Assembly (NCBI RefSeq): GCF_003627035.1
Contig: NZ_CP032626.1
Location: 992,001 to 1,056,000 of the forward strand
DNA length: 64,000 nucleotides
Source of the DNA: Apilactobacillus bombintestini
GTDB taxonomy: Bacteria > Bacillota > Bacilli > Lactobacillales > Lactobacillaceae
Direction of reading: 5' to 3'
The notes under the pieces: generated by a model
Seen by the model: the letters and a program-made list of their open reading frames with translations, nothing else
Database searches by the model: none
What the model was told of the DNA's origin: nothing
In this document: positions 46,477 to 57,411 of the stretch, piece by piece
Layout: each line of letters opens with the position of its first letter
Position numbering within the stretch: the first letter of the stretch is position 1
Program-made: the position numbers and the translations under genes

Positions 46477-46885
46477 ACTCTGGCCTCCCGGCATCTACTT
46501 GTTTTATACACCATTCTGATAATTCTCTTAATCGATCATCTTGCTTACTTAATGATAAATAACCCATCATAGCTTCGAAACCAGTTGAATAACGATAAGT
46601 TAATACACTAGTATTTTTGGCGTGGGTATAACTTTTAGCGTTACGTCCACGCTTAAAAACTGATATTTCTTCATCTGTTAAAATATCATCTTGTTCCATT
46701 AAATCAATTAATGCTGCTTGAGCTTTAGCAGAAACATATTTTCTAGCAGTCTTTTGTAAACGATTAGGTTTAGTAATTCCTAAATTTAGTAAATGCTTAC
46801 GCACAAATACTTCGTATACGGAATCACCTAAATAAGCTAGTGCGATTCCATTTAATTGTCTATAATCGACATTTTCTTCTTTCAT
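46466..46885 (-). CDS. mrnC: Mini-ribonuclease III
   Basis: Processes the ends of 23S rRNA precursors. 139 aa: an RNase III catalytic domain without the double-strand RNA-binding domain. [16 protein letters not shown] near 16-31 contains the conserved Asp and Glu. Between cysS and rlmB with 3-bp spacing, as in Bacillus. Confidence 0.95.
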   Translation of the reverse strand: MKEENVDYRQLNGIALAYLGDSVYEVFVRKHLLNLGITKPNRLQKTARKYVSAKAQAALIDLMEQDDILTDEEISVFKRGRNAKSYTHAKNTSVLTYRYSTGFEAMMGYLSLSKQDDRLRELSEWCIKQVDAGRPEYEK

Positions 46886-46888
46886 TAC

Positions 46889-48295
46889 TTATTCCCTTCT
46901 AAATCTAGTGCCTTGTGCTGTATCTTCTAAGATAATTCCTTGTTCTTTAAGTTGTTCTCTGATTTCATCACTTCTAGCGAAGTTTTTGTTCTTACGAGCT
47001 TCGTTACGTTCTTCAATTAATTGTTTGATAGAATCATCAGTGATTTCTTCATCCACAAATGCAACTCCAAATACTCCTGCCATTTTTTCTAGTTTCTTAA
47101 TAACTAACTTAATGGTATCGGCAAAAACGAATTCTCTTTCAGCATAAGTATTAGCTAGTTTGGCTAATTCATAAACACAGTCAATTCCATTTTGTGCATT
47201 AAAGTCATCATCCATAGCATCTTGGAAATCTGCTTGAATTTGTCTAACTTCTTGTTCCATCTTCAAATCGCTGCCTTCTTCGGCATTCTTTAAACGATAT
47301 TTTAGATTATTGTAAGCATTTTGTAGCTTACTTAAATTATTAGCTGCTGCTTGTAAATTAGCTTCGTTATATTGGATAGGACGACGGTATTGAGTAGTAG
47401 ACATTAAGAATCTAATAACTTGTGGATCCACTTTCTTTATTAAATCGTGAACCATTACAAAGTTACCTAATGATTTACTCATCTTTTCGTTTTCGTCACC
47501 TACAGTAACAAAACCATTATGCATCCAGTAATTTACAAACTTTTTACCAGTTTCTGCTTCACTTTGTGCACGTTCATTTTCATGATGAGGGAATTTCAAA
47601 TCTTCTCCACCACCGTGAATATCAATTGTGTCACCTAAGTATTTAGTAGACATTACAGAGCATTCAATATGCCAACCTGGTCTACCCTTACCCCATGGTG
47701 AATCCCATGAGATTTCATCAGGCTTAGCTTTCTTCCATAAGGCAAAATCTACTGGATCTTGTTTTTTGGCTAATTCTTCTTCACTTACGTGTTTACTTGC
47801 ACCAGATTCTAAATCATCAACACTTTGATGTGCTAAATGACCATAATCCTTGAATTTACGAGTACGGTAGTAAACATCCCCGTCTACTTCGTACGCATAG
47901 TCTTTTGCGATTAAATCTTTTATAAACTTAATTATGCCATCAATGTTATCTGTTGCACGTGGATTCATAGTTGCTGGTTCTACATTTAAAGCTTTTACAT
48001 CTTCATTAAATGCATCAATATATTTATCAGCTAATTGCATAACTGACATATTTTGTTCTTTAGCAGCTTTAATTAACTTATCATCCACATCGGTAAAGTT
48101 AGAAACATAATTTACATGATATCCGCAGTATTCTAAATAACGACGAATAGTATCAAAAGCAACGATACTTCTAGCATTTCCAATATGAATGTAGTTATAT
48201 ACTGTAGGACCACACACATACATATTAACCGTTCTTGGTTTTATTGGTTTAAAAACATCTTTTTCTTGCGTTAATGTATTATAGATCCTTAGCAT
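46889..48295 (-). CDS. cysS: Cysteinyl-tRNA synthetase
   Basis: 468 aa from the ATG eight bases after AGGGG (MLRIYNTL); a GTG three codons earlier is less likely. Class I motifs: HIGNARS near 38-44, KMSKSLGN near 268-275; zinc ligands C (29), C (210) and H in [12 protein letters not shown]. No T-box leader precedes it. First gene of cysS-mrnC-rlmB-yacP. Confidence 0.97.
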   Translation of the reverse strand: MLRIYNTLTQEKDVFKPIKPRTVNMYVCGPTVYNYIHIGNARSIVAFDTIRRYLEYCGYHVNYVSNFTDVDDKLIKAAKEQNMSVMQLADKYIDAFNEDVKALNVEPATMNPRATDNIDGIIKFIKDLIAKDYAYEVDGDVYYRTRKFKDYGHLAHQSVDDLESGASKHVSEEELAKKQDPVDFALWKKAKPDEISWDSPWGKGRPGWHIECSVMSTKYLGDTIDIHGGGEDLKFPHHENERAQSEAETGKKFVNYWMHNGFVTVGDENEKMSKSLGNFVMVHDLIKKVDPQVIRFLMSTTQYRRPIQYNEANLQAAANNLSKLQNAYNNLKYRLKNAEEGSDLKMEQEVRQIQADFQDAMDDDFNAQNGIDCVYELAKLANTYAEREFVFADTIKLVIKKLEKMAGVFGVAFVDEEITDDSIKQLIEERNEARKNKNFARSDEIREQLKEQGIILEDTAQGTRFRRE

Positions 48296-48373
48296 CCATG
48301 GCACCCCTATTCTTATTTTTTACATTTACCTTCATTTTATCATAATAATAGCAGCTATATTAGTTCAAATTAA

Positions 48374-48418
48374 ATAAAAACCTTGTTAACAAATAAGTTA
48401 ACAAGGTTTTTTATTATA
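48374..48418 (-). terminator. Terminator after gltX
   Basis: AAACCTTGTTAAC / GTTAACAAGGTTT hairpin with AAATAA loop and T-run on the minus strand; separates gltX from cysS. Confidence 0.9.
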
Positions 48419-48420
48419 AA

Positions 48421-49911
48421 TTATTTATTGATTTGCTTTAAAGTTTCTTCGATGTGCTTTAAGGTCTTTTCTCTACCAATCAATTCGATTGATTCAGGTA
48501 GTTCAGGTCCATGAGTTTCATGGGTAACCGCAATTCTAATTGGCATCCATAACTTACGACCCTTAATCTTAGTTTCTTTTTGAATTGACTTGATAGTTCT
48601 TAAGATTTCCATCTTATCAAAGATAGGAAGTGTCTTAATCTTTTCAGAAAATGCCTTTAATACTACTGGTGCAGTATCGTTGCTAATTTCTTCTAGTGCA
48701 TCTCCAGAAATTTCTTTAGGTTCATTGAAGAAAACATCTGCCATGGAGTTGATTTGAGCCATGTAACTCATTTGTTGCTTGTAAGTGTTAATTAACTTAC
48801 GAGCCCATTCAACATCCTTAGCATCTGGGTTTTCTGGAATGTTACCCTTAGCAATTAATTGACGTAATGCAAGATCCATAACTACGTCTTCATCAGCTGA
48901 TTTAACGTATTGGTTGTTAATCCATTCTAGTTTCTTGTTGTCAAAGTTAGCAGGAGACTTGCTTAAACGATTTTCATCGTACATCTTAATGAATTCACGT
49001 TGAGAGAAGATTTCATCTTCACCCTTAGGTGACCAACCAAGTAAAGTAATGAAGTTAAACATAGCTTCTGGTAGGTAACCTAAGTCACGGTATTGTTCAA
49101 TAAATTGAATAATGGATTCATCACGTTTACTCAATTTCTTACCAGTATCAGCACTAGTAATTAAACTCATGTGACCAAACTTAGGTGGTTCCCAACCAAA
49201 TGCTTCGTACATCATTAATTGTTTAGGAGTGTTGGCAACGTGGTCATCACCTCTAAATACATGAGAAATTTGCATCATGTGGTCATCAACAATAACGGCA
49301 AAGTTGTAAGTTGGCATTCCATCACGTTTTACAATAACGAAATCTCCACCGATAGTATCAGAATTAAATTCAACATGACCTTTAACAATATCATCCCATG
49401 CGTAAACCTTGTTCTTAGGAACTCTAAAACGAATAACTGGTTTTAGTCCCTTAGCTTCTGATTCAGCCATGGATTGTTTAATTTCTTCATCAGTCATACC
49501 TGCATATTCATATTCGTAATGAGGCATAACTCCTCTAGCACGTTGATCTTCACGATCAGCAGTTAGTTGTTCTTCAGTTCTGTATGAGTAGTAAGCTTTT
49601 CCTTCATCCAATAATTGTTGGATAAGTGGGTCATAAATAGAACGTCTTTCTGATTGTCTGTATGGTCCAAACTTACCAGGCTTGTCAGGACCTTCATCCC
49701 AGTCTAAGCCTAACCATTTTAAGTTGTCTAACTGACTCTTCTCACCATCAGCCACATTACGTTTAGTATCAGTATCTTCAATACGGATAATAAACTTACC
49801 TTTGTTGTGTCTAGCAAATAGGTAATTAAAAATAGCTGTTCTAGCATTACCAATGTGCAAATGTCCAGTTGGACTTGGTGCGTATCTAACACGAATTTTC
49901 TTATTAGCCAA
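48421..49911 (-). CDS. gltX: Glutamyl-tRNA synthetase
   Basis: 496 aa. Class I motifs [13 protein letters not shown] near 17-29 and KLSKRDESI near 255-263. Firmicute GltX is generally non-discriminating and also charges tRNA-Gln for later amidation; the tRNA-Gln gene is in this window. Ribosome site GAGGAG upstream of the ATG. No anomalies. Confidence 0.97.
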   Translation of the reverse strand: MANKKIRVRYAPSPTGHLHIGNARTAIFNYLFARHNKGKFIIRIEDTDTKRNVADGEKSQLDNLKWLGLDWDEGPDKPGKFGPYRQSERRSIYDPLIQQLLDEGKAYYSYRTEEQLTADREDQRARGVMPHYEYEYAGMTDEEIKQSMAESEAKGLKPVIRFRVPKNKVYAWDDIVKGHVEFNSDTIGGDFVIVKRDGMPTYNFAVIVDDHMMQISHVFRGDDHVANTPKQLMMYEAFGWEPPKFGHMSLITSADTGKKLSKRDESIIQFIEQYRDLGYLPEAMFNFITLLGWSPKGEDEIFSQREFIKMYDENRLSKSPANFDNKKLEWINNQYVKSADEDVVMDLALRQLIAKGNIPENPDAKDVEWARKLINTYKQQMSYMAQINSMADVFFNEPKEISGDALEEISNDTAPVVLKAFSEKIKTLPIFDKMEILRTIKSIQKETKIKGRKLWMPIRIAVTHETHGPELPESIELIGREKTLKHIEETLKQINK

Positions 49912-50026
49912 TGATAACTTCTCCTCTTTTTAAAAAATTCTTACAATAACATTTTAATTTTACAATTATTATTAACAAAAATAAAGTGTAGTCTTGAATC
50001 TAAGTGTTTCTATAACAATTTTATTA

Positions 50027-51103
50027 TCAATCTATCTTTGCAAAGATCATTTTACCAGCATCTGTTTGAATAGAGCTAGTAACCTCTACTGATAATCTTT
50101 CGTTTAAGTGGAATTTACCTTCTTCCACTACTACCATGGTTCCATCATCCAAGAATGCCACTCCTTGGTTACGCTCAGTTCCCTTTTTAAGAATCATTAC
50201 TTCTAAATGTTCTCCAGGAACATAACGTGGTTTCAAAGCATTTGCTAATTCATTAATATTTAAAACTTTTACATTTTGAAATTGAATTACTTTGCTTAAA
50301 TTATAGTCATTAGTAATGATGGTTCCGTTTACTTCTTTAGCCAATCTAATTAACTTAGTATCTACCTCATCAATGTTGGAGAAGTCTTTGCTAGTAATTT
50401 CTATAGGCATAATTTTATCGGTTTGTAGTTTATTTAAAATATCCAAACCGCGACGTCCACGTACTCGTTTTTGACTATCAGCCGAATCGGCGATGTATTG
50501 TAGTTCATACAATACAAACTTAGGAACTAATAAAGTCCCTTCCACAAAGCCTGTTTTAGCAATTTCATAAATTCTACCATCAATTAAAATGTTGGTATCC
50601 AAAATTTTAAATTGTTTAGAACTATCACTATTAGTGAAAGGAATATTAGTCTTTTTAAAATTAACTTTAAAAATTTTATTCCATTCATTCATCTTGGTGG
50701 TTCCCAATAGAAAACCAAAATAACCAAACGTAATCATCAATAATGCTGGAATGATAGTATTAGTTATTAAATTAGAAGTTCTAAATAACACAGTAGAAAT
50801 CAAAATAGCCAATACCAGGCCTAAAATTAATCCAATAGTTCCCATTAAAATATAGAACGGATTTTTACTAAATAAATAGTTTTCTATTTTCGTAAGTGTA
50901 TCTAATATCTTTCTACTAAATATTAATGATAATAGATAAAAAATTAATCCACCTAAAATAAAGTTAACTATTGCATTGTTTAATAATTCAGATGGATGCA
51001 TCCACATCATATGCCAAATAACTGGTAAATAAATTACCCCTAGCAACGCGCCAATAACAATAAATATTAAACGAATTGCCGTATATCGATTAAAAATCTT
51101 CAT
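50027..51103 (-). CDS. PIN/TRAM domain membrane protein YacL
   Basis: 358 aa: four N-terminal membrane helices (about 10-125), a PIN nuclease-like domain (about 165-285, with LDTNILIDGRIYEIA and VPKFVLYELQYIADS) and a C-terminal TRAM domain (about 300-355). Catalytic-type Asp residues of PIN are present. Function unproven in Firmicutes; RNase activity is inferred. It is the direct neighbour of radA, as in Bacillus but without disA between. Confidence 0.9.
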   Translation of the reverse strand: MKIFNRYTAIRLIFIVIGALLGVIYLPVIWHMMWMHPSELLNNAIVNFILGGLIFYLLSLIFSRKILDTLTKIENYLFSKNPFYILMGTIGLILGLVLAILISTVLFRTSNLITNTIIPALLMITFGYFGFLLGTTKMNEWNKIFKVNFKKTNIPFTNSDSSKQFKILDTNILIDGRIYEIAKTGFVEGTLLVPKFVLYELQYIADSADSQKRVRGRRGLDILNKLQTDKIMPIEITSKDFSNIDEVDTKLIRLAKEVNGTIITNDYNLSKVIQFQNVKVLNINELANALKPRYVPGEHLEVMILKKGTERNQGVAFLDDGTMVVVEEGKFHLNERLSVEVTSSIQTDAGKMIFAKID

Positions 51104-51127
51104 ATATTTTCTCCCTTACGAGACAAA

Positions 51128-52504
51128 TTATTTAAGCGCTAATTTTATAGCTTGCGCTAAGGTGGAAACTCCTACTACTTCAATTCCATTAGGAGCAGTC
51201 CATCCCGACAAGTTATGTTTTGGAACTAATACTCGTTTAAAGCCTAATTTTTGAGCTTCTTGAACTCGTTGTTCTATGCGGTTAACTCTTCTAATTTCCC
51301 CCGTTAAGCCAATTTCACCAATATAGCATTCTGCAGGATCAGTTCCCTTATCTTTATAACTGGAAGCTACACTAATTGCAACAGCTAAATCAATTGCAGG
51401 TTCATTTAATTTAACTCCACCTGCTGCTTTTAAGAAAGCATCCTGATTTTGCAACATAAGGCCGGCACGTTTTTCTAGTACCGCCATTAAAACGGCAACT
51501 CGATTTCTATCAATTCCAGTAGCAGTTCGTTGAGCGTTACCAAATACTGATGGTGTTACTAATGCTTGAATTTCAACTAAGATTGGACGCGTACCTTCCA
51601 TAGCAACAACAATGGCCGAACCAGTTGCATTACGTAAACGTTCCTCTAGGAACACTTCGGAAGGATTAGCAACTTCCTTTAGTCCAGATTCTTGCATTTC
51701 AAAAATCCCTAGTTCATCAGTGGAACCAAAACGATTTTTAACGGCACGTAAAATACGGTAAGAATGATGCATGTCACCTTCAAAGTACAATACAGTATCT
51801 ACCATGTGTTCAAGTGTCTTAGGTCCTGCAATAGCACCACCTTTAGTAACATGGCCTACCACGAAAATAGTAATTCCATTTGTTTTAGCAATAGACATTA
51901 AATCAGCAGTAATTGCTCTAACTTGAGATACTGAACCAATTGCTGAGTCTACTTGAGCTTCTGAAATGGTTTGCACAGAATCAATTACTACCGTATCAGG
52001 TTTCAAATCATCGATAGCACTCTTTATAGCATCCATATCAGTTTCTGGATATAAATACATATTGCTACCGTCAACATCTAAACGGTCAGCTCTTATCTTA
52101 ATTTGACTGGCACTTTCTTCTCCAGATACATATAAGACTTTTTGTTTTTTCTGACTTAATTGACCAGAAATTTGTAATAGCAAGGTAGATTTACCAATTC
52201 CTGGATCACCACCAATTAAAATTAGTGAACCAGGAACCACTCCACCACCTAATACACGATTAAATTCTTCAGAATCAGTAGCAAAACGAGTTTCTTTTTC
52301 GAATTTAACGTCTTTTATTAGTTGAGGTTTAGTTTGTTGACCATTAAAGTCCATTCTACGAGTTGCTTTCAAACCCGTTGCTTCTTTTTGTACGGTTTTT
52401 TCTTCAAAAGTATTCCACTTTCCACAGTTAGGACAGTGACCTAAATACTTAGGAGAAATATATCCACATTCTTCACAAACAAATTGAGTTTTTACCTTAG
52501 CCAC
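51128..52504 (-). CDS. radA: DNA repair protein RadA/Sms
   Basis: RecA-like helicase that drives branch migration, including during transformation. 458 aa. N-terminal zinc finger [18 protein letters not shown] near 9-26, Walker [11 protein letters not shown] near 97-106, the RadA motif KNRFGST near 258-264, and a C-terminal Lon-like domain. 23 bp after dut. Confidence 0.97.
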   Translation of the reverse strand: MAKVKTQFVCEECGYISPKYLGHCPNCGKWNTFEEKTVQKEATGLKATRRMDFNGQQTKPQLIKDVKFEKETRFATDSEEFNRVLGGGVVPGSLILIGGDPGIGKSTLLLQISGQLSQKKQKVLYVSGEESASQIKIRADRLDVDGSNMYLYPETDMDAIKSAIDDLKPDTVVIDSVQTISEAQVDSAIGSVSQVRAITADLMSIAKTNGITIFVVGHVTKGGAIAGPKTLEHMVDTVLYFEGDMHHSYRILRAVKNRFGSTDELGIFEMQESGLKEVANPSEVFLEERLRNATGSAIVVAMEGTRPILVEIQALVTPSVFGNAQRTATGIDRNRVAVLMAVLEKRAGLMLQNQDAFLKAAGGVKLNEPAIDLAVAISVASSYKDKGTDPAECYIGEIGLTGEIRRVNRIEQRVQEAQKLGFKRVLVPKHNLSGWTAPNGIEVVGVSTLAQAIKLALK

Positions 52505-52527
52505 ATTAAAATCCTTTCTTTAAAAAA

Positions 52528-53064
52528 CTATTTTCCAGAAGAACCAAAACCACCTTTTCTAGTTACTCCTTTATTAATATCGTCGTCAGTAGTTAGGAAA
52601 GGCACAAAAATACCTTGCGCAATACGGTCACCTTTTTTGATTTTTCTATCAAATAATCCAAAATTCAATAATTGAACGAATAATTCACCTTCGTTGTTTT
52701 CATTATTGTAGTAATCAGCGTCTACAATACCAATTCCGTTAGGTAAAATCATATTACGTTTTAAAGGACCACTAGAGCGGTTAACAATCATTAGCATTTC
52801 ATCAGATTGCATGTATGCCTTTACTCCTGTAGGTACCAATAATGGTTTTAAAATTTTCTTAGCTTTTTCTTGAGATTCTTCATCTACATTTTTTTCATGC
52901 TTAATTGCCCATAATACTTTTAAAAATCCTAATTTCCAAATAGATGGTAAAACGAAATCTTGGGCACTTTCGATATCGTATCCTGCTGCCTGTTTAGTTG
53001 ATCTGTAAGGCAGGTTAATGCCTTCATCTTTATACTTTGTTACAATTTCAAATCCACGTTTCAT
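52528..53064 (-). CDS. dut: dUTP diphosphatase
   Basis: Removes dUTP and supplies dUMP. 178 aa from the ATG after AGGATGTG (MKRGFEIVTKYKDEG). Trimeric dUTPase motifs: AGYDIES (27-33), NRSSGPLKRN near 103-112, IGIVDADYY near 119-127, GDRIAQGIF near 152-160 and the C-terminal RKGGFGSSG. A 35-residue insertion between motifs I and II is typical of the lactobacillus form. Start of the dut-radA-yacL unit. Confidence 0.92.
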   Translation of the reverse strand: MKRGFEIVTKYKDEGINLPYRSTKQAAGYDIESAQDFVLPSIWKLGFLKVLWAIKHEKNVDEESQEKAKKILKPLLVPTGVKAYMQSDEMLMIVNRSSGPLKRNMILPNGIGIVDADYYNNENNEGELFVQLLNFGLFDRKIKKGDRIAQGIFVPFLTTDDDINKGVTRKGGFGSSGK

Positions 53065-53150
53065 ATATACACATCCTGTTTTATTATTAATATTCATTAT
53101 ACTACGTATTTTATAAGAAATCTGTCATCAAATAAATACCAATATTTCAT

Positions 53151-53297
53151 TTGACAAACGACCACTTAACATAGAAAATTGAAGTAAGTATAGATTAAGT
53201 TTTTAACTTGTCTAAATTCGAAACCTTTTATGTGGATTTTAATCGTCCCAAATAGATTAACCATCGTTTTACCGAATATTTTAAAGGGGAAAAGATT
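53151..53297 (+). promoter_or_regulatory. rpiA promoter and leader
   Basis: -35 TTGACA (53151-53156) with a weak -10 (GAAAAT, 53174-53179, 17-bp spacer), leaving a leader of about 110 bases before rpiA. I see no defined riboswitch or terminator in it. Confidence 0.4.
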
Positions 53298-53990
53298 ATG
53301 GATAGAGAACTAATGAAAAAAGTGGCCGGTCAAGAAGCCGTTAAATACATTAAAGATGGTATGACAGTTGGTCTAGGTACTGGTTCAACTGTCAAATATC
53401 TACTAGATGCTCTAGGAAAACGTGTTGCCGAAGAAGGTCTTCGTATTATCGGAGTTCCTACTTCTAATCGTTCTGCAAAGCGTGCTCGTGACTTAGGTAT
53501 TGATGTTAAAAGTATTGATGATGTCGATCATATCGATTTAACTATTGATGGAGCCGATCAAATTGACGAAAACTTTCAAGGAATCAAAGGTGGCGGAGTT
53601 GCTCATTTAAGAGAAAAAATCGTTGCTATCAATTCTGCAGAGAATATATGGATTGTAGATGAAACCAAAATGGCTAAGAATTTAGGATCCTTTCCCCTTC
53701 CATTAGAGGTAACTCCTTATGGTAGTACTCATTTATATCGTCGTTTGGAAAAGATGGGATATCACCCTTCTTTTAGAACTAATGCTAAGGGCGGTCATGT
53801 TCTAACTCATGCTGATAATTATATTATTGATTTGAAGTTAGGTTATATTGAACACCCTCATCAATTAGAAAAAATCTTAAATAATATGACAGGTATTGTG
53901 GAACATGGTCTTTTCTTAGATGTTGTGGATAAAGTAATCGTCGGACATGAAGACCATTCTGAAACATTTGTCGCAAAAAGAAATAAATAA
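53298..53990 (+). CDS. rpiA: Ribose-5-phosphate isomerase A
   Basis: Interconverts ribose 5-phosphate and ribulose 5-phosphate in the pentose phosphate pathway, central to heterofermenters. 230 aa. Motifs: [16 protein letters not shown] near 22-37, [12 protein letters not shown] near 80-91 (catalytic Asp), [14 protein letters not shown] near 95-108 (catalytic Glu/Lys). AAGGGG ribosome site upstream. Followed by its own terminator. Confidence 0.97.
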   Translation: MDRELMKKVAGQEAVKYIKDGMTVGLGTGSTVKYLLDALGKRVAEEGLRIIGVPTSNRSAKRARDLGIDVKSIDDVDHIDLTIDGADQIDENFQGIKGGGVAHLREKIVAINSAENIWIVDETKMAKNLGSFPLPLEVTPYGSTHLYRRLEKMGYHPSFRTNAKGGHVLTHADNYIIDLKLGYIEHPHQLEKILNNMTGIVEHGLFLDVVDKVIVGHEDHSETFVAKRNK

Positions 53991-53992
53991 TC

Positions 53993-54053
53993 TAATCGTT
54001 TTCTAATAATGAACCGTTGTAGTAAATCCTTTATTATAACGATTCTTTTTTTA
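53993..54053 (+). terminator. Terminator after rpiA
   Basis: AATCGTT / AACGATT outer stem and TAATAA / TTATTA inner stem with long loop, then seven T residues on the plus strand. Confidence 0.7.
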
Positions 54054-54079
54054 TTTCCATTTTAAAAATGAGAAACAAG

Positions 54080-54088
54080 TGATATAAT
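54080..54088 (+). promoter_or_regulatory. pepC promoter (extended -10)
   Basis: TGA-TATAAT, a consensus extended -10 with weak -35, 25 bp before the pepC start; GGAGG lies between. Confidence 0.65.
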
Positions 54089-54113
54089 ATTAGAAAATAT
54101 AGGAGGCTTGGAT

Positions 54114-55454
54114 ATGTCAAAAAGTATTAGTAATGAAAATATTCAAAAATATCAAAATGATTTATCTCAACGCAAAGAAGCTAAGGCTTTACAACGTGCG
54201 GTAAGTCATAATGGAATTAACAAAACTGCTGCTAACTTCTCTTCTGAAGAAAATATGAATCCTGTATTTTCTCTTGAAGTAGATGCTGGTGATGTAGCTA
54301 ACCAAAAGCACAGTGGTCGTTGCTGGATTTTCGCCGCATTAAACACTATGCGTCATCATTTAGCAAAGAACTTTAATTTAGCTGGTGATTTTGAATTATC
54401 ACAAATTTACACTACCTTCTGGGATAAATTCGAAAAATCCAACTGGTTCTTAGAAAACATTATTAAAACTGCTGATCAACCATTAACTTCACGTCGTGTT
54501 TCATGGTTATTAAACTCACCACAACAAGACGGTGGTCAATGGGATATGTTATGTGCCGTTATTGAAAAATATGGTGTAGTTCCTCAATCAGCTATGGTTG
54601 AAACTGCCAACAGTAACGATACTACTGATTTAAACTCCGTATTAAACTTAAAATTAAGAAAAGATGCTACTAAATTACGTAAATTAGTTAACGATGGTAG
54701 CGATGATGTAGAATCTGTTAAAGACGAAATGTTAAATGAAGTTTACCGTATCTTAGTTTACGCATTCGGTGAACCAGTATCTAAGTTTAACTTTGAATTC
54801 CGTGATAAGGACAATAACTATCATGTAGACAAGGATTTAACTCCTCAAAAATTCTTTAGCAAATATGTAAACTTAAACCTAGAAAACTATGTATCTATTA
54901 TCAACTCACCTACTGATGACAAGCCTTACGAAAAGACTTACACCATCGATATGTTAGGAAACGTTGTTGGTGGCAGACAAGTTAAGCATTTAAACTTATC
55001 TATGGATAAGCTTGAAGAATTAACTATCAAACAACTTAAGAATGGTGAAAGCGTTTGGTTTGGTAGTGATGTAGTTCAAAACTCTGACCGTAAGAAAGGT
55101 ATTATGGACGACGGACTATACTCTAAAGATGAATTATTCGATGTTGATTTATCACTTTCTAAAGCTGAACAATTAGATTACCACGAAAGTGCTATGGATC
55201 ACGCCATGGTTATTACTGGTGTAGACATTGTTGATGGTCAACCTACTAAGTGGAAGGTTGAAAACTCATGGGGTAACAAAGTTGGTACTAAAGGATACTT
55301 TGTTATGAGTGAATCATGGTTCAGACGTTTCACTTACCAAGTAGTTATCAACAAGAAGTACTTGTCAGACGAAGAAAACGAAATGCAAGCACAAGATCCT
55401 GTAGTTCTAGATCCATGGGACCCAATGGGAACTTTAGCATTTTACAAAGACTAA
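54114..55454 (+). CDS. pepC: Aminopeptidase C (C1 cysteine peptidase)
   Basis: Cytosolic, bleomycin-hydrolase-type aminopeptidase that finishes peptide breakdown. 446 aa. Catalytic residues: Cys in QKHSGRCWIFAALNTMR near 63-79, His in HAMVITGVD near 364-372, Asn in KVENSWGNKVG near 384-394. ATG start seven bases after GGAGG (a TTG two codons earlier overlaps the site). A full-length, standard lactobacillus PepC. Confidence 0.97.
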   Translation: MSKSISNENIQKYQNDLSQRKEAKALQRAVSHNGINKTAANFSSEENMNPVFSLEVDAGDVANQKHSGRCWIFAALNTMRHHLAKNFNLAGDFELSQIYTTFWDKFEKSNWFLENIIKTADQPLTSRRVSWLLNSPQQDGGQWDMLCAVIEKYGVVPQSAMVETANSNDTTDLNSVLNLKLRKDATKLRKLVNDGSDDVESVKDEMLNEVYRILVYAFGEPVSKFNFEFRDKDNNYHVDKDLTPQKFFSKYVNLNLENYVSIINSPTDDKPYEKTYTIDMLGNVVGGRQVKHLNLSMDKLEELTIKQLKNGESVWFGSDVVQNSDRKKGIMDDGLYSKDELFDVDLSLSKAEQLDYHESAMDHAMVITGVDIVDGQPTKWKVENSWGNKVGTKGYFVMSESWFRRFTYQVVINKKYLSDEENEMQAQDPVVLDPWDPMGTLAFYKD

Positions 55455-55463
55455 TTTTAAATA

Positions 55464-55505
55464 ATAAAAAAGCGTTGATGATTAATTTCATCAACGCTTT
55501 TTTTA
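55464..55505. terminator. Bidirectional terminator between pepC and phosphoglycerate mutase
   Basis: AAAAAGCGTTGATGA / TCATCAACGCTTTTT hairpin with TTAATT loop; the T-run lies over the end of the next gene, so it serves both directions. Confidence 0.9.
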
Positions 55506-56171
55506 TAGCATCGTCTTTTTTACAATGTCTAATTTATCATTAAATTCATATACGATAGGTTCAACATTAGGAACCTCTACTTTATCAATATCTTCATCAC
55601 TTATTTGATCTAGATATTTAATTAAGGCACGCAAAGTAGAACCATGAGCCACTACTAACTCATTATGATTATCTAGTAATCTAGGTGCTATTTCATCTTC
55701 CCAGTATGGCATTAAACGATGATAAGCCATTTCTAGGCTTTCCCCTCTAGGTTCTTTCACACCTAATTTTCTGTACATTAAATCATTATCAGCTTTATCT
55801 AACAATGGTGGCACTGTATTAAAACTACGACGCCACTTTAAAAATTGTTTTTCACCATATTGTTTTTTTACTAAATCTTTTCTTTTACCACGAAGCGCTC
55901 CATAATGTCTTTCATTCAAGCGCCAAGATTTATGTTCAGGAATATATAATTGATGATTTTCTTCTAAAACGATATGCAATGTTTCAATAGCTCGTTTCAA
56001 AAACGAAGTATGAGCATCATCAAAAGTTATCCCTAAACTATTTAATTTTTTACCTGCTTCATGTGATTGTTCAATTCCCTTTTGGGTTAAATTAACATCA
56101 CTCCAACCGGTAAATACATTTTTTTGATTAGCGACACTTTGTCCGTGTCTCATAATTACTAAATATGGCAT
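55503..56171 (-). CDS. gpmA: 2,3-bisphosphoglycerate-dependent phosphoglycerate mutase (GpmA family)
   Basis: 222 aa histidine-phosphatase fold. [22 protein letters not shown] at about 8-29 has the catalytic His; [15 protein letters not shown] near 84-98 and the second His in [15 protein letters not shown] near 173-187. Canonical enzymes have HGNSLR where this has HGSTLR, so a paralogue with changed activity is possible. Monocistronic or paired with the transporter upstream (13 bp). Confidence 0.85.
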   Translation of the reverse strand: MPYLVIMRHGQSVANQKNVFTGWSDVNLTQKGIEQSHEAGKKLNSLGITFDDAHTSFLKRAIETLHIVLEENHQLYIPEHKSWRLNERHYGALRGKRKDLVKKQYGEKQFLKWRRSFNTVPPLLDKADNDLMYRKLGVKEPRGESLEMAYHRLMPYWEDEIAPRLLDNHNELVVAHGSTLRALIKYLDQISDEDIDKVEVPNVEPIVYEFNDKLDIVKKTML

Positions 56172-56184
56172 ACAATCATCTCTT

Positions 56185-57138
56185 TTAATCCTCTAGTTCA
56201 GAATTTTTTTGTTCTAATCGGCTACCAATAAATGTTATTACAGAACCAATCAAAATTACAACTATTCCGCACCAAGTATTTAATGCAATTTTATCACCAA
56301 TAGTAATCATAGCCAAAATTGGTGCTAAACCTGGCTTAATAAAGAATACTAGTGAAGCGATTGAAACTCCACCATGATCCATTGCCAAGAAGTAGAATGC
56401 GAATCCACCACCAGTAACAAACACACAAATAAATAATAGAATCCAGAAATAATGTAAGGAAACATTTTGTAATGCTGGTGTATATGCAAATGGTTTTAAC
56501 CATTCTACTGAATTCATAAACTTAGCTACAGCAGATATATTAGAAATACCCACTAATACAAGTAATTCAATAGATCCGGCAATGAATGTATAACAAGTCA
56601 TGGCTAAACCTTTAAAACCAGTCTTTTGTGATCCCCATCTGGATACAATACTGTATAAACCAAATGTAAGTGCAGAACCAAGAGCAAGACTAAGTCCTAA
56701 TGGATTAGTTAGGTTGGCCGGATTTACAATAATTAGTAATCCGATAATAGAAATAACTAATGAAATGAATCCTAAACGACTCATTTTTTCTCTTAAAATA
56801 ACAAAAGCAAATAATAAAGCAAAAACTGGGTTACAACTGAATAGTACAGCTACAGTTGATGCTTGGTCATACATAATTGCCATTTGGTATAAAGTCATAC
56901 TAACTACAACACATAGAAAACCAGTTAGCATGAATATACCTATACTCTTCCATTTACTAGTTAACATTTGTGGTGATTTCTTTCGTAATACAATTGGTAA
57001 TAATACCAAACCACCTACAAAGAAACGAAGTAAGTTTAATTGAATAGGACTAAATACACCTTGCACACTCTTTAAGGCGATTTCCATAGAACTAAACATA
57101 AATGTAGATATCAAAACGTACAGAAATACTTTTTTCAA
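56185..57138 (-). CDS. EamA/DMT superfamily transporter
   Basis: 317 aa with ten hydrophobic helices arranged as two EamA repeats (about 5-140 and 150-300). Repeat hallmarks include the conserved [19 protein letters not shown] near 103-121 and [17 protein letters not shown] near 263-279. Substrate not predictable: members export amino acids, drugs or metabolites. 13 bp upstream of the phosphoglycerate mutase gene. Confidence 0.85.
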   Translation of the reverse strand: MKKVFLYVLISTFMFSSMEIALKSVQGVFSPIQLNLLRFFVGGLVLLPIVLRKKSPQMLTSKWKSIGIFMLTGFLCVVVSMTLYQMAIMYDQASTVAVLFSCNPVFALLFAFVILREKMSRLGFISLVISIIGLLIIVNPANLTNPLGLSLALGSALTFGLYSIVSRWGSQKTGFKGLAMTCYTFIAGSIELLVLVGISNISAVAKFMNSVEWLKPFAYTPALQNVSLHYFWILLFICVFVTGGGFAFYFLAMDHGGVSIASLVFFIKPGLAPILAMITIGDKIALNTWCGIVVILIGSVITFIGSRLEQKNSELED

Positions 57139-57411
57139 CTTATAACGCTCCCCTTTTAAATTTACAAACTATAAAATAATTGATAGACTACAAATTTGGG
57201 CATAATTTCATATTTTATGTCAAACATAAGAAATTATATCACACCCATTATGCTTATTAAAAATGTGACAAAAAGATTACATTTTATTAAATCTGTATAA
57301 AATTACATATTTATATAAAAAATAAGTTTATAATAGGAATTATATTTATTTATCTTAATTATAATCTTTATAATGGGAAATTTTAGAACAGAAGGAGCTA
57401 TGATTGATTTT
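57139..57411. other. AT-rich intergenic region before the LCP gene
   Basis: About 270 bp of very AT-rich DNA between divergent transporter and LCP genes. A TATAAT at 57329-57334 could serve the LCP gene but its -35 is poor. No ORF, RNA gene or clear repeat seen. Confidence 0.5.

Noticed and set aside
48296-48420. Possible T-box leader before cysS
   Set aside because: The gap is only about 125 bp, is filled by the gltX terminator, and lacks the T-box sequence.
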